Positions 11,700 through 23,742 of a stretch of DNA of 64,000 nucleotides are shown here, one piece after another (the first letter of the stretch is position 1; every line of letters begins with the position of its first letter). Source of the DNA: Bradysia coprophila. Taxonomy: Eukaryota; Arthropoda; Insecta; Diptera; Sciaridae. The position numbers and the translations under genes are program-made. Where the stretch lies: NCBI RefSeq assembly GCF_014529535.1, contig NW_023503456.1:1872133-1936132 (forward strand), read 5' to 3'. The notes beneath the pieces were generated by a model that was not told the DNA's origin, did not search any database, and saw only the letters and a program-made list of their open reading frames with translations.

Positions 11700-12035
11700 T
11701 GAAATTTCGACGACATGAGTATCGGTGACATCCTGAAGAAACGGTGACTTACTGAAAAAACAACGAGAAGAAATGGTGTCTTCCTGAAGAAACGACGAGA
11801 AGAACCGGCCACTATAGTCGCCGTTTCTTCTCGTCGTTTCTTCAGGAAGTTATCGTTTCTTCAGGTAGTCACCATTTCTATAGGATGTCACCGTTTCTTT
11901 AGGAAGTCACCGTTTCTTCTCACCGTTTCATCAGAAAATCTGAAGAGTCGTCATTACATGTCACCATTTTTTCAGAAAGTCACCGTTTCTTCGAAACCGT
12001 CGACTTCCTGAAGAAACGACGAGAAGAAACAACGA
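11700..12035. repeat. Cluster of gtttcttcaggaagt words in both orientations, with a 25-bp hairpin
   Basis: The word cttcctgaagaaacg(acgagaagaa) and its reverse complement occur about a dozen times. The best pair is about 11781-11804 and 11825-11848, perfect arms of about 24 bp with a loop of about 20. Degenerate copies (caccgtttctt, tcaggaagtcacc) fill the rest. It looks like an expanding palindrome-rich repeat; no element ends are seen. Confidence 0.8.
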
Positions 12036-12521
12036 CTTTCAGAAGCATCGCATCTCACCGTTCAATCTCTGATTGCAAGCAACTAAAACAAATACAATAA
12101 AAAGCTTTGTATTTTATTTCAAATGAATAAAATCTACGTACAGTGGCTTATTCTTGATTTGAGATGAAATTTCGATTTCAAGAAATTCTTCAGTTGACAA
12201 TCTCAACTCAAGATTACTAATTCAGCTGACATTGAGATCCCAAGAGAGAAAAAAAATTAACTCCTAAGTTACCGACACCGTTCCGGCGCCCGGCTCGCAT
12301 TGTGGCCCTCCGCTTCGCTCCGGGGCAATGGGCCGGATCGCTCGGCGTGTTAAAACGCTGTTTATGTGCAATGAAAATTCGTAAAGGGATTACTTCCTTA
12401 TGGTTGGTATTCAATACAGAAAGATTATTACAGCAAGACTATTAAACAACCAAAAAGTTACTGCCAAAAAGATACCGCCAAATCGCTTATTATCGAAAAC
12501 GACTTTCAGACGTCAAAAGTG
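12036..12521. other. Non-coding, with a short GC-rich patch
   Basis: A GC-rich patch at about 12280-12345 (ggcgcccggctcgcattg and cgcttcgctccggggcaatg) stands out from AT-rich surroundings. I see no ORF or RNA fold that explains it. Confidence 0.5.
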
Positions 12522-13482
12522 TGTTCGAGGGATTCTTTTGAAAAAGAGCCTACCGAAATCGGACGCATTTTCCAGTGGACATTTTTTATATGTACCTAGA
12601 AAGGTTTTCGATTCTAGAAGCCAAAACCCGAGCCAAAACCACTTTCAAAAAAATTCTTCGAAGTTTGTGTTGCTGGTGAAAGGTGATCAAAAACCCAAAA
12701 CTTGCACTTTTCTTACAAAAATTTCTCCAGTTACACGAGCCGTACAGGGTCGTGTGGGGTGTCATTAGAAAGGTAATCTCATGTACTATTGGGACTTATT
12801 GTGTTTAAAATTAATCGACACTGAAATATGTGCAGTTGAAGTTTTCAACCGAAGACTTACACTGTTCTTACTGAAATTTCTCGAGGTACACAAAATGTAC
12901 ATGGTCGGGTGGGGTTTCATTTGAAAGGTAATTTTATGTGCTTTTGAGACAAATGGGATCTTACGAAGTTTGGATGCAACTATGATGAAATATGTACACC
13001 TAAACATTTCAACTTCTATTTCATCATAGATGCATCCCAACCACATAAGACCCTATTTGGCCCAAAAGCACATTAAATTACCTGTCAAATGACACCCTAC
13101 ACGACCATGTACGTTTTGTGTACCTCGAGAAATTTCAGAAACATCAGTGTTAGTCTTCGGTGGAAAACTTCAACTGCACATATTCAGTGTCGATAAATTT
13201 TAAACACAATGAGTCCCTATTCGGCTCAATAGTACGTGTGATTACCTTTCTAATGACACCCCACACGACCCTGTATGGCTCGTGTACCCGGAGAAATTTT
13301 GGTAAAAAAAGTGCAAGTTTTCGGTTTTTGATCACCTTTCACCAGCCACACAAACTTCGAAGAATTTTTTTGAAAGTGGTTTTGGCTTCTAGGGTCGAAT
13401 ACCTTTCTAGGCACATATAAAAGAGTCCACTGGAAAATGCGTTCGATTTCGGTAGACTGTTTTTCAAAAGAATCCCTCGTTC
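12522..13482. mobile_element. About 960-bp foldback element, arms about 470 bp
   Basis: The sequence reads nearly the same on both strands about a centre near 13005. Paired landmarks are cgagggattcttttgaaaaa (12529) with tttttcaaaagaatccctcg (13461), ggtgatcaaaaaccc (12682) with its inverse at 13325, cgtgtggggtgtcat (12750) with its inverse at 13255, and ggatgcaactatgatgaaat with atttcatcatagatgcatcc at the centre. Arms have diverged by roughly one base in ten by eye. ORFs across it are by-products of the symmetry. Confidence 0.9.
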
Positions 13483-15015
13483 ATGCTTTGCGAAAATGTC
13501 TATTCGGTTAAAGAATGCATCCACAACACAAAGGGAAAATTGTGAAGCGTCAAAAAGCGCTCGTTTTGCCTCAAGGGCATTTTTTAGGTAATTTAAATCT
13601 GAAAAATTCCTAAACATTCTTAAAAAATCTTAAAAACATTTTTAAGAATTTTTCGGAATTAAATTACCAAAAAATAGGCCCTGTACTATATAGCGAGACA
13701 AACAAACCAGCAAGCCAACAAACATTAAACTTTATATTATAAGATTTTTCAAATATATTTTCCATTTTATACAAACGAAAACGACTATAGATTACAACAA
13801 TATTAACAACAACAAAAACATTATTAACTTACACTCATCGCTCCCACCATTGAACCGTCGATTTTATGAACGTGCCATTCATATTGCGGTGATATGTTGA
13901 TGTAGAAATTTTTTCAGTAAATTAGTTTGGCTGAATCCATCTCTAAATTCACAAGTGTTTTCCTTCACTCCTCCGATTAAGCCGAAAGGAATACCTGTTA
14001 AAAGTGAGTGTTCGTTTGCTGCCCTTTTTTTTGTTTTTGTTGTTTGGAACGTTCAGTGGCTGAACGATTTTTCTATTTGTTAAATTTAAATTATAAAATT
14101 GAGGAGTGTGTAGATACTTAGGCATGATGAGTATAGGAAATTGTGGACATGAAAAATTATGTTTTTAAAAAATTGCACGCACTTAATCGTATAAAATTAT
14201 CCGAAGGCCCCCCGATACACCAATACACCATTTGGGTGCAACGAATACGTTAGTCCGACGAAACTGTGTAACGAAATTGAAAAACTTTCACTTTAAAAAT
14301 ATTTCATTAAAAAAAAAGTTAAAAAGAAGAAAAAAACGATCAATCGAACACGATGTGGAGTGAAGCATTATAATATGTTCATTGGATGTTGTGTAACTGA
14401 CCATAATTGAGTAGATACAATAAATTTGCGGAATGGAAATTTTTTTCTCGCTGAACGAATTGAGCATTTGGAAAGATGTTGCGAGCTTTGTTGGTTTTGT
14501 AACCGTAAGAACATTACGAATATCGATTCCGATTGGCCATTCCTCATTCAATCTTCCATTAACGGTCAGAATGAACAATGTATCCCCTCGACCACATTGA
14601 CGAAAAAATCGTAGCTTTTTCTGAATTGAATGATTCACTATTGTTTCTAACGGTATATGACCTTGAGCGTTTCGAAATTGAAAGAAATACACAACTCCAC
14701 AAACAATCGTTGTGCGCACTGATTTGTTGTGTGTGTACCTGTGTACTGAATTGTGCGTTCGATTTCTTTGAGAAACGCACTTCACGTCAAAGTGCTTTAA
14801 ATGACAGCTGTCAAATAGAGTACTTGTATGAATAATTTTCCCACATTTTTTACAGTCCCGCTTCAGTACTCTATTAAGAGAACCACTCACGCTCGAAGTG
14901 ATTTGCTTTGAGGCAAAGTTGGTTGGATTTCTCAAAATTGATGTTCTAGTCACTTAAGAATATTTAGAATATAATTCCGGTCTCCCAGACCATCTAGAAC
15001 CAATCAAACTAAAGG
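13483..15015. other. Mostly featureless, one unexplained minus-strand frame
   Basis: A short inverted repeat at about 13585-13670 (ggtaatttaaat with ggaattaaattacc) is visible. On -, 14953 down to 14288 is open for 221 codons, but it begins at GTG, has no recognisable motif, and ends in low-complexity Phe/Leu. I do not call it a gene. The rest shows nothing. Confidence 0.45.
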
Positions 15016-15132
15016 GTGTTGAGGAATTTCGCGCTGTGTCATTCACAATAACCCACAAAGTGACATTTTCCCTATACAAAATGTGTCATTTTGTCAATTA
15101 TTGTGAATTACGCGGCGCGAAATTCCTGGCAG
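15016..15132. mobile_element. Short hairpin MITE, copy 1 (ggaatttcgcgc ends)
   Basis: Starts gttgaggaatttcgcgctgt and ends with the inverse (cggcgcgaaattcctggcag). The internal part includes cccacaaagtgacattttcc and tgtcattttgtcaattattg. A near-identical copy lies at 28109-28226 in a gene intron. Confidence 0.88.
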
Positions 15133-15383
15133 ACAACTAAAGTTGTCGTGAAAAATTGGGTTTCTCTTTACATTCTGTTTACGAACTAGCTCCATTACAA
15201 ATTTCGGAGAGCTTCTCGGCAAAAAAATCATTTTGGCCTGCACAGAAAGAACTGTCTTCACACTAGTCGTAATGATTATGTCTCCAGTCTATCAGGTGGT
15301 GCTTAAAACGAGGTCAAAAATTTGCATGACAATTTTACCTTTAACACGTTGTCGGTTATTGTGACTTGTCAACTTTAGGCACA

Positions 15384-15504
15384 CCGGAAAGTGCTAATGG
15401 TGTCGAGGAATACCTCCAAATAAATTTCTAAGAATCAAAAATTTGACTTTTGATTTTTAGAAATTTATTTGTAGGTATTCCTCGACACCATTAGCACTTT
15501 CCGG
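15384..15504. mobile_element. 121-bp near-perfect hairpin element
   Basis: Left arm ccggaaagtgctaatggtgt... and right arm ...acaccattagcactttccgg pair over about 50 bp, with a small loop near tgacttttga. Length and symmetry fit a MITE. I see no clear target duplication. Confidence 0.88.
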
Positions 15505-15659
15505 CGAGGAAGAATTTAGGGAAATTCGGGAAAACGTGGGAAAGTTTTGTAAATTTCGGTTTGCCTAACGTGCTCGAGCATTATCTCCTACGTGTTCGTT
15601 CAAGCTTGCCGTGCTTCCGTCTTCGATTTTTTTTAGTTCTGAACATGTTTGAGATTTTT

Positions 15660-15805
15660 TTAAGTTTTAAAAGTCATCGATCTTCCCAATCAGTTATGTG
15701 TTTCTAGGTTATGATATTTTGGCGCAAAATTTGAAAATTTTGCGCCAAAATATCATAAACTGGGAATCACTTATTTGACTGGCAACATCGATGACTTTTA
15801 AACCT
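15660..15805. mobile_element. Hairpin MITE with perfect 22-bp central stem
   Basis: The outer arms are ttttaaaagtcatcgat and atcgatgacttttaaa. The centre is tatgatattttggcgcaaaa with its perfect inverse ttttgcgccaaaatatcata (15713-15758). The right arm between outer and inner stems has diverged. Confidence 0.85.
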
Positions 15806-16550
15806 CCGATATAACTCTAAAATTGTGCCTTATTAAGGTGAACCAACTGTATTTAACACTGTTGATGAATGACCAACTTCCATTGAACTAACTGTCTGAA
15901 GGGACTATTATTCGTTACTTGTATTCGTTAACTTTATTTTGTTTCTGTGCCTAATGAACACATGATTTCAAAACCGCATCGCAGTTTTTATGAATTATCA
16001 TCTTCATTCAATTTATTTTTGATTTTTGTTATTTCATTCAGATCCATCTATTACAAATTACCGTCTGCTTTCACGCATGTTACGTCGGATAGTACAACTA
16101 ATGGATTCTAATTTCATCACTACCGTTGTGAAACGAATCCATCTCGTATTATTCAAAATTTATGTCGGCAATTGCCGCTCTGTTATCGAGAGCTCGGTTA
16201 AGTTAGTTAAGTTTTGAAGCCACCTTGTCTGGCCGACCAAAAAAAGAGCTATTTTCACAGAGCCGGTTTATGATTAGATCGTCGAAGACAATTTATTCGA
16301 AATGATGTCATTATAAGTGTTGAAGAACCCCTTGCGTACACGTTATTTTTGTGTGTTTATTTTATACAGCAAAGTTTTGCGCACACGTGGTGTCGTTTTC
16401 TTACGTAATTTGATAATAAATTGGACCGGTTTCTCAAGATCAGCAATTAAATCTCCCTATCGATTACTCAATCAGAGTAGCGAGTGCAACTAACGTTCAA
16501 TAGAGCGTTGAAATGAAAGAAGCATTTTCAATGAACGTTTGGTGAAAAAA

Positions 16551-16755
16551 TCACGGCAGAGTAAAGTAAACCAGGCAGGAGCGATGGATTTGACTGGGGA
16601 CCTGAATTATCTAATGGCCTTATATTTTGCGAATTAAACCAATTCAGTTAATGTCAGTGTTCATTTGAGTTCATTTTCATGCAGAGTATAAGATCGCTAA
16701 TTTGACGTTTCAAAAATGAACCGCTCCTGCCTGGTCTGTTTTCTCTGCCGTGGTG
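16551..16755. mobile_element. MITE with cacggcagag termini
   Basis: Inverted ends: cacggcagagtaaagtaaac then caggcaggagcg; on the right cgctcctgcctgg then ctctgccgtg. About 205 bp, non-coding interior. A target duplication cannot be assigned with confidence. Confidence 0.8.
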
Positions 16756-18630
16756 AAATGCTAGTTAATTTATTAATGTTCACCTAAATGTACCTGCTGC
16801 GATTCACAATTTCTTTTTCGCTTAAAGTTGAATGAAATTGCAAAAACAATTCATTCAACCACTGAAACGTAGTGTAACTTGTGGTTTGGAGAAATTGAAG
16901 CGCAGTCAGCGAAACGTCCACATCATATCGAGATAATAACAAAAAAAACATTTTCTCAACTCAGTGACGCTGTATGAACACTTTGGACAAGAAGCTGCCG
17001 TGGCACCCAAAATGAACTTTTCGTTCTATTTTTGACGCAAATTTAAAAATTTTCGTTTGGCACTAAAAAGCTAAAAGTGAAGAAAAGTAGGAGTTGCTTT
17101 TTTGAGAAAAACGTTGTATGCAACTCGGTGACATAAAAAACTATTTAGACACTCACAAGGGCACTCATAGTTTCCTGACTTTGATTCATAGTTTAAAAAT
17201 GCAAATTATGAAACCTTTTATGAATTATTGGGGGCTGCAAGACTGTGGTAAAGTAAAACTAACTTTGTTCGCACATCTAATGCATTCCCTATCTTTAATT
17301 ACTACCTTAATATGCTGATAGCAATAAAATATAGCAGAAAATTGCTGTCCGGCCAATCAAGGAAATTATTTTCGCTCTGCAATTTTATATTAACAAACCA
17401 ATTCAGGAAGGTGGCAGCAATGTTATTATTTCGAATTAATTTTTTTAATTCATTTGACTAGACAATTAATTGCCGGAACAATTTTTCTGATTGTAATTAT
17501 TATGAAATTATATAACGAAGAAAATTGGTTTGTTTTCTTCGCACATAACAATAAATATTGGATTAAATTGCGCTAAACGGTATTTTCGAACTCGATTTAT
17601 TGTTTAACCTTAAATAAACTGCTAGTCATCGACTATAAACGACAGGAACGAGTGATTAACTCTGACCTATTGTTCCCTTATATAAAACGAAATGAATGTT
17701 TAAAATGTTGAAGTTGTAGACTTTATATCAAACATTATGTTACAGTTTGTTCACCTTAAGGAATTACGGCTGTCATTGTCTATCGGGTCTCTTTCTCAAT
17801 TCTATCCACTGTGTGCACTGCACATCAAATGAAGTAACAGATTCAATGATTTTGTTCGTATACGCTTGTCGGTACTTGAAAAGTTAAAATTGACTCTCAC
17901 GCCACGTAGATCAATTAGGCAGTTTTTTTCTCTCGTTAAAAATCAATTCTGTCGCCATAACCATATTCAAATTTCCCAATTTTCCGTGTTTGCTATTTAT
18001 GTATCCGACGATTGGATTTTAATAATTTTTTTATCTCTCTCTTTCAACACAAAACACCTTTTTTGGTTTTTGGTATCGTCAATCATTATCTCGTACTTAC
18101 TATCAATAAAATGGAATATCTATAAAAAAATTGGTGAGAATATCAAAAGCTATTTTTATACAGAAAAAACTACTTTTTTATATGAAAGCCCACATATCGA
18201 ATTCATCGGCATCGAATTGAGTGAAGATTACTTCATCGATTTTTTGTTAATAATTTTTAGTTCGGAGGTGTTTCTTTGTTGTTGCTGCTGACGCTACCTC
18301 CATCCGTGATGGATGATCCATCCATACCATATTCAAAATTCTTGCCAATTTTATCGAGTGAACTTTCTCATTAATTGTTCAGCCCACAATTTCGTTTATA
18401 ATAAATTTGCTGAAGAATATTGAAGCTCTTTACCTATGCATCTGTCATTGACACAGACAACAACAACAAATGAAGACCTTTAGCTAATATTCTCATATAT
18501 AGCGGACCCCATGATAAAACAAACGAAGTTAAAGATTTTGTGACCAAAATGTATGTGCCAACACTACAACAAAAGAAGTAACAGATTTCATATCGTGATG
18601 AACTGGCCGTACACAAATAAATGCATGGTC
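16756..18630. other. Non-coding AT-rich stretch
   Basis: The longest open frame (17866-18291, 141 codons) starts at a non-ATG codon and is low-complexity hydrophobic; I do not call it a gene. No repeats with clear ends are visible. Confidence 0.5.
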
Positions 18631-18985
18631 TTCTTCTTCTTTTTCAGTCTTTTTGTATCCACTGCTGGATATAGACCTCCCCTACATCCCTCCATTTCGA
18701 ACGGTCCATTGCCACTTGTTGTCTGCTATTCTCTTGATTTCATTTGTTCATCTCTCTAGGATTTGTTGCGGGTAGCTTACAGTTCATAATAATTTTGGTC
18801 AAACGTTCATCTGTCATTCTCGCTACTTTTCCGCCCAGCTTCACTTTTCTCTCCATGACATCAACGACTTTTCGTTTGCTGTCTAGTCCATTGATTTGTC
18901 ATATTGTCTCTGAGGGTAAATTCTAAGCATATTTCGTTTCCATGGCTCTTTGTGCCACACTCTCAATTTGTTCCATATGCTCCAG
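18631..18985 (-). mobile_element. Old, diverged RTE family-2 LINE 3' fragment
   Basis: On - it ends in the family tail (gaaaaagaagaagaagacc, at 18631-18650). Upstream are the same words as younger copies (ccactgctgga at 18658, ctctccatgacatcaacgac at 18850, gtctctgagg at 18904, ccatggctctttgtg at 18940), but with many substitutions and small deletions. The reading frame is destroyed. It is the most diverged family member here. Confidence 0.88.
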
Positions 18986-20272
18986 CTAAAGCAAACGTAG
19001 ACACAGCCTTGATTGACCTCAACTCTACGCTTGTTAGCTAAAAATTTATTATTTCTAGATCTATACGTCATTAATCTAAATTTGTTTTCTCTATAAATAG
19101 CACGTTTTGTATGCTAGTAAATGTCGCACCAAATTCAATAGCATGCGGTTTCGATCTGAAAAAATTGCTTGAAATGTAAATATACTCAAGAGATTATTGG
19201 CGACATTAATATTAACTAACAAAAATCCAACCTTGATCATATGAGGCTCAGATGTCCAGTAGATATTTAAGATCTAGTGTGGTGTCGTTCGTTTGTGTTG
19301 TTTTTTTTTTGTCAGTGTCGGTCGGTTACGTTAATATGAAACGTTTGTTAGACCTACTTCCCCTATATATAGACTCAAAAGTGTAAAACCTTAAGGCCAT
19401 AAGCGAACCTGGCCTTAAGAAAATTTATTTGGACTGTCAAGTCAAGTGAACCCCCTCGGAGTTCGACACACTCTTTGAACGGAACCTGCTCGGGAAAATT
19501 GTTTTCATAAAATTATTTAAAAAAAACAAAAAACAATTCAAACCGACACAACGTTAGTTCAAAACCGCAGACTAAACTATGACGTATTGATAAGTATTGA
19601 TATACACATTCATTGGTTACACAAATGGTAAAAACAACATAAACAAATTGTCTATTTACTCATTTAAAAATCAACCTGTCCATTTAGAATTGCGCCTGAA
19701 CGAACGTTTCTGATTGGCTGTCGATTCGCATAACAATTTTTTTTTCTCTCTGCAATTGACATGCTTTTTTGCATGAGATTATAATGGGGAATATGGACAA
19801 AAGTAAATAATTTTTTTTTTTAAATTAAATGGAATTTCCAAGTCTTTTTAATTCTGTTTGATAAAAATATTATGAAATTTGTGAACTTAAAATTAAAAAC
19901 TGTCTAGTCAGAAGAGGTAGAAGAGTTCAGGTTCATGGTAACCCACAAAGGAAATAAATATTTGGTGATTGGAGACTGAAGTACGGCGAGAGTAAATCAG
20001 TCAAAAAACCCTGCAAACGGAAATGTGACGCAAGTCCCAGTGCATACTTCCAAAATCAACTGATATCATTTTAGGTGACGCATTCTGTACGTAAATATTT
20101 TCTCAGAAAAATATTTAAAGAAAATTTAAAACAAGAAGAAACTGCGACACAAAGTGGCTCAATGATTCTTCCTTTCTACACATATGTATTTACAAATTAA
20201 ACTCTACATCTGTCACTTACAACGCAAACTTGTTGAATTACGACCAGAACGTATTCCCAAAATAAAAAAAAA
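18986..20272. other. Non-coding AT-rich stretch
   Basis: No ORF or RNA gene is supported. A small inverted pair (ccttaaggcc with ggccttaag) occurs near 19390-19420. Confidence 0.5.
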
Positions 20273-21478
20273 CATAGCTAACGCCGACCCGTACGAAACA
20301 CCTATTCGTATCAAAAGCCTTTAATGTGAAACTCTTCATTTCACTTACTTCATTTTCTTCTCTGCTGAAAAACTATTCTCCCTTTAAAATCACTTACATT
20401 ATCCACTCTTTGCCTTGTTATCATATACAATTAAATTGCCGGAGGCAATATAGACAGCCCCGTACGAAGTCAACTTTCATAAATTCCTATTTAAACAGCT
20501 ATATACCGCTATATTTACCTATATTTCACTGTAAATAAACATTTCACAGAGGAATATGCTATTATATAGCTCAATATAGCTGTATATAGCTCAATATATA
20601 GATGTCCATATATGGAATCCCTGAAACCCCTCACACTTAACACATTATTTCCATGTTAACAGAAACTCTCTAAGCATCATTTTTCCCACTTTATATCACT
20701 TTTAATAAAATCCAATATGGCCGCCGGCAGCCATTTTGTTAGAAGACCGGAAATTTTACCAACGCTTTACATTCGTTAATACCTTTCAAACAAAAAAAAA
20801 TTCATGAAATTCGGCCAAAATTTACTCGAGATATTCTCAAAATACACCACGTTCACTGTACTTCCGAGTAGCCAGATAAGAGCTCACTCCAAGAGACCTA
20901 GCTCACGCTCCGGAGAACATAATTTCATAAATTTTTCCCTGATTGGTACGGTCAATACCTATCTAAAAGCAGACGAAAACAGACGAAATATGTTCAAATG
21001 TGGCCGACCTACAAGCAAAAACTGCTTGCCGCCCTGTGCCTGTTCCAAACCAAGGGGTCTAACTCACGAGTCGGTCATCCGATTTCCTTAAACTTTTTTT
21101 TTGTCGATCGGTATTGTAAATACCTTTTATTTGACGTATCACTTACAAGTTTAACGTTTAAATGTCCGGAGATATCTTCGAAAAACCGTAAAGCACTTAT
21201 TGGGCCACAGCTCGGGAGGGGTCGATCCAAAATCACTCATCTTCGAACTTAGCCTGTCTTTTGACATTACCAAACGGGAAAAAAAAGAATTTTCAAAATC
21301 GGATGCGTTTTACTCAAGTTATCGTGCAGACAGACGGACGGACAGACGGACATTTTTTTTTCGCGGATTTGGCATCTCTAAACAACCACAATAGGTTTCC
21401 CCTTAGTCAGGGAGTCCAATTCGACGTGTTACAAACGTATGCGTAAACCTATAAGACCCCAGTACTTCGTACGGGTCT
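20273..21478 (-). mobile_element. Helentron-like non-autonomous element, family A, complete copy
   Basis: On - it begins agacccgtacgaagtactgg with a terminal hairpin (agacccc...ggggtct, GTAC...GTAC) and ends ttcgtacgggtcggcg followed by ttagctatg. The first 12 bases (gacccgtacgaa) recur inverted 13 bases from the other end. It sits between an A-run (20262-20272) and aaaaa at 21479. Interior has gtctgtctgtccg-type repeats. It matches 53140-54289 along its length. No protein of its own; ORFs across it are short. Confidence 0.85.
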
Positions 21479-21724
21479 AAAAATCTCACGAAGAATTTGG
21501 AAGTTAGGTTTTTTACTGGAACTAACAGAACAGAAAGTAACGAACAATTATTCATTTCGTTCGAAGTACTTAAATCCAAGGCTGTATACTTTGGTGCGGT
21601 CGCGCAGATCCAACGACATTTTAACAGGTACACTGCAACTTGCAAACGAATTCAATCGAATGACATGTGTGTCACCCGCGTATCTACGTCTACCCCAAAG
21701 TTTACGAGGTTCAAAAAAACCTGA

Positions 21725-21968
21725 GTTGGTAACGCTGATTTTGAGCTAGTTACATGTCAAATGCGAATGAACGGCGGTGTGTCTAAAATTTGAATTTTAA
21801 GTGAACGATTCGATGAAAAAGTGAACTGAAAAATACACTTCAACGCTTCCTTGTATGAAAATGACACTGGGTTAGAAAGACCTCCGCACTTTCCATTTTG
21901 AATTTCGACTGGACTTATAGCGCGAATTTGACATATTCAAATTCTAGCTCAAAATCAGTGTTACCAAC
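21725..21968. mobile_element. MITE with 25-bp inverted ends (gttggtaacgctgatttt)
   Basis: Left gttggtaacgctgattttga then gctag; right ctagctcaaaatcagtgtta then ccaac. About 244 bp, non-coding. An internal stretch (cttccttgtatgaaaatgac) resembles part of 47830-47890. Confidence 0.85.
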
Positions 21969-21990
21969 ACATAAACTTCCAGGCGACGTT

Positions 21991-23166
21991 TTTCTTCTTC
22001 TTCTTCTTCTTCTTTTTCAGCCTGTTTCTATCCTATTCTGTCTCTGAGTGTTATTCCAAGCATACTCCGTTCCATGGCTCTTTGTGTCACTCTCAATTTA
22101 TCTTCGGATGCTTTCGTTAAAGTTAACGTTTCCGCTCCATAAGTGAGCACTGGAAGGACACAACTGTCGAACACTTTGCGTTTCAGACTTTTATTCATTT
22201 TGCTTTTGAAAATGAGTCTGAGTCTTCCGAACGCTGCCCATGCAAGACCAATCCTACGTCTTATTTCTGCAGTTTGGTTGTCCAGACCTAAACTTCAGTT
22301 TATGTCCTAGATATACGTAGCTGTCGACTCGTTCAATGACAGTGTCACCAATTTTGATTTCTCTATCGCCCCCGCTGTTGGTCATGACTTTTGTTTTCGA
22401 TAAGTTCATGTTGAGGCCAACTTTGCTTGCCTCTTCACTTAACTGTTGTTGCATAAGCTGAGCCTGACCTAGATTCGCTGCTATCGGTACAATGTCATCA
22501 GCAAAGCGGAGATTGCTCAGGTACTCTCCATTTATCTTTATTCCCATTTTACTCCAGTTTAACTTCCTAAAAACACTCTGCAGAATCGCCGTGAATAATT
22601 TCGGTGAAATGGTGTCACCCTGCCTTACACCTCGGCCGATTCTGAATTTCTCCGTGCTCTTATGAAGTTTTACACATGAAGTAGCATTTTTGTACACATA
22701 TCGAATTGTGTTGGCAGTGCCGCCTTGTCCATATGGGGCAAATGCCCGTGGCGCCCGAAGTGGAGCAGAAGAACATGGCGCTAGGGGTCCTTATAAAAAA
22801 TTTAGCTTTACTAAATTGGCGCCTATTTTTCCAATTGCTCGATGGCGCCCAAAAGCTAAAAGCGGCACTGTGTGTTGGAGTACCTTGAGTCTACTCCACA
22901 TTCGTCTAATGCGTCCAATATCGACCATGGTTCCACTGAAGTCTATGAATAGCAAGACTATGTCGATGTTGTATTCAAGACACTTCTCAATAAGCGTTCT
23001 CATCACCTGCAAATGGTCGTTTGTGCTGAAAGCAGCTAGTTCAACAGGTTGGTAGAAGTCGAACTTGTCAGGGTTCCTCTTCGTAATGATTTTCATAAAC
23101 AACTTGTAGAGTGTTGACAATAGGCTTATGGGTCGGTAATTTTCCAGCTTTGTTATATCTCCTTTT
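21991..23166 (-). mobile_element. RTE family-2 LINE with internal deletion and hAT-like MITE
   Basis: The - strand ends in a long GAA tail (21991-22015). About 270 bp between the C-terminal end and the RVTQRAMERSMLG region is deleted (junction near 22034). The RT part reads KNATSCVKLHKSTEKFRIG, RQGDTISPKLFTAILQ, LRFADDIVPIAANLGQAQ and ASKVGLNMNLSKTKV (22697 down to 22254). The MITE at 22715-22870 interrupts it, and the LINE continues upstream as STLYKLFMKIITKRN to about 23166, where the 5' end is lost. Confidence 0.9.
22715..22870. mobile_element. hAT-like MITE, second identical-site insertion
   Basis: Same 156-bp length, same ends (CAGTGCCGCC / GCGGCACTG), and same flanking tgtgttgg (22707-22714 and 22871-22878) as 8836-8991, with only scattered base differences. 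It lies at the same codon of the same LINE family. Confidence 0.93.
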
Positions 23167-23267
23167 TTTCTACGTCTCTACGTTTTCTTCTACGTGTCGT
23201 ATATATCCCTCTTCATATGTGGTTGAACTCATACGGACGCCCAAATATTATTTACTGATAATTTAGG

Positions 23268-23421
23268 CAGGGGCGGATCCAGCTTTTGCTCTGACCCAGG
23301 CGGATAGAAGACAAACAGTTTCTGACCCAGGCGGCTTTTGTTTAAATAAAATTTTCTATGTAAAAATCTTCTTCTGACCCCCGGCGACCGCCTCGACCGC
23401 ACATAGGTGGATCCACGCCTG
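23268..23421. mobile_element. hAT-like MITE, 154 bp, perfect 8-bp target duplication
   Basis: Ends CAGGGGCGGATCCA and TGGATCCACGCCTG. Flanks are aatttagg at 23260-23267 and again at 23422-23429. GC-richer than its surroundings. No ORF. Confidence 0.95.
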
Positions 23422-23742
23422 AATTTAGGCCCATATTGAGCTAAATTGCAGAATTCTTTTTCGTGTAATTGGATGCTAACGCACGGACATAACTTTGAGC
23501 AAATAGTTGTGACTCATAGGGACACAAATTCTCTTGTAATATTCCGGAAAAAGAATCTTCGACAGAAAATCAATTAGATATCTCTTCTAGTCGGCTGCAA
23601 TCAACACAAACTCCCAAGTTCTTTTTTTGCGCTTCTAGAAAACCTCGACACTTTTATTGTCCATTCATTTGTTAAATTAGCAAAATTTATCGCACAAAAC
23701 CATTTTTGTGTAACTTTTTGCAAACATTTAAATTCCAAGATA

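Noticed and set aside
12400..13617. Several 60-120-codon ORFs in mirrored positions
   Set aside because: They are symmetric by-products of the foldback at 12522-13482.
14288..14953. 221-codon minus-strand ORF as a gene
   Set aside because: It starts at GTG, has no ATG near the start, no recognisable motif and ends in a low-complexity A/T run.
16551..16755. 8-bp target duplication for the cacggcagag MITE
   Set aside because: Flanks share only gtgaaa with shifted spacing; not convincing.
17866..18291. 141-codon plus-strand ORF as a membrane protein
   Set aside because: Non-ATG start and AT-driven hydrophobic composition; no promoter, splice or polyA context.
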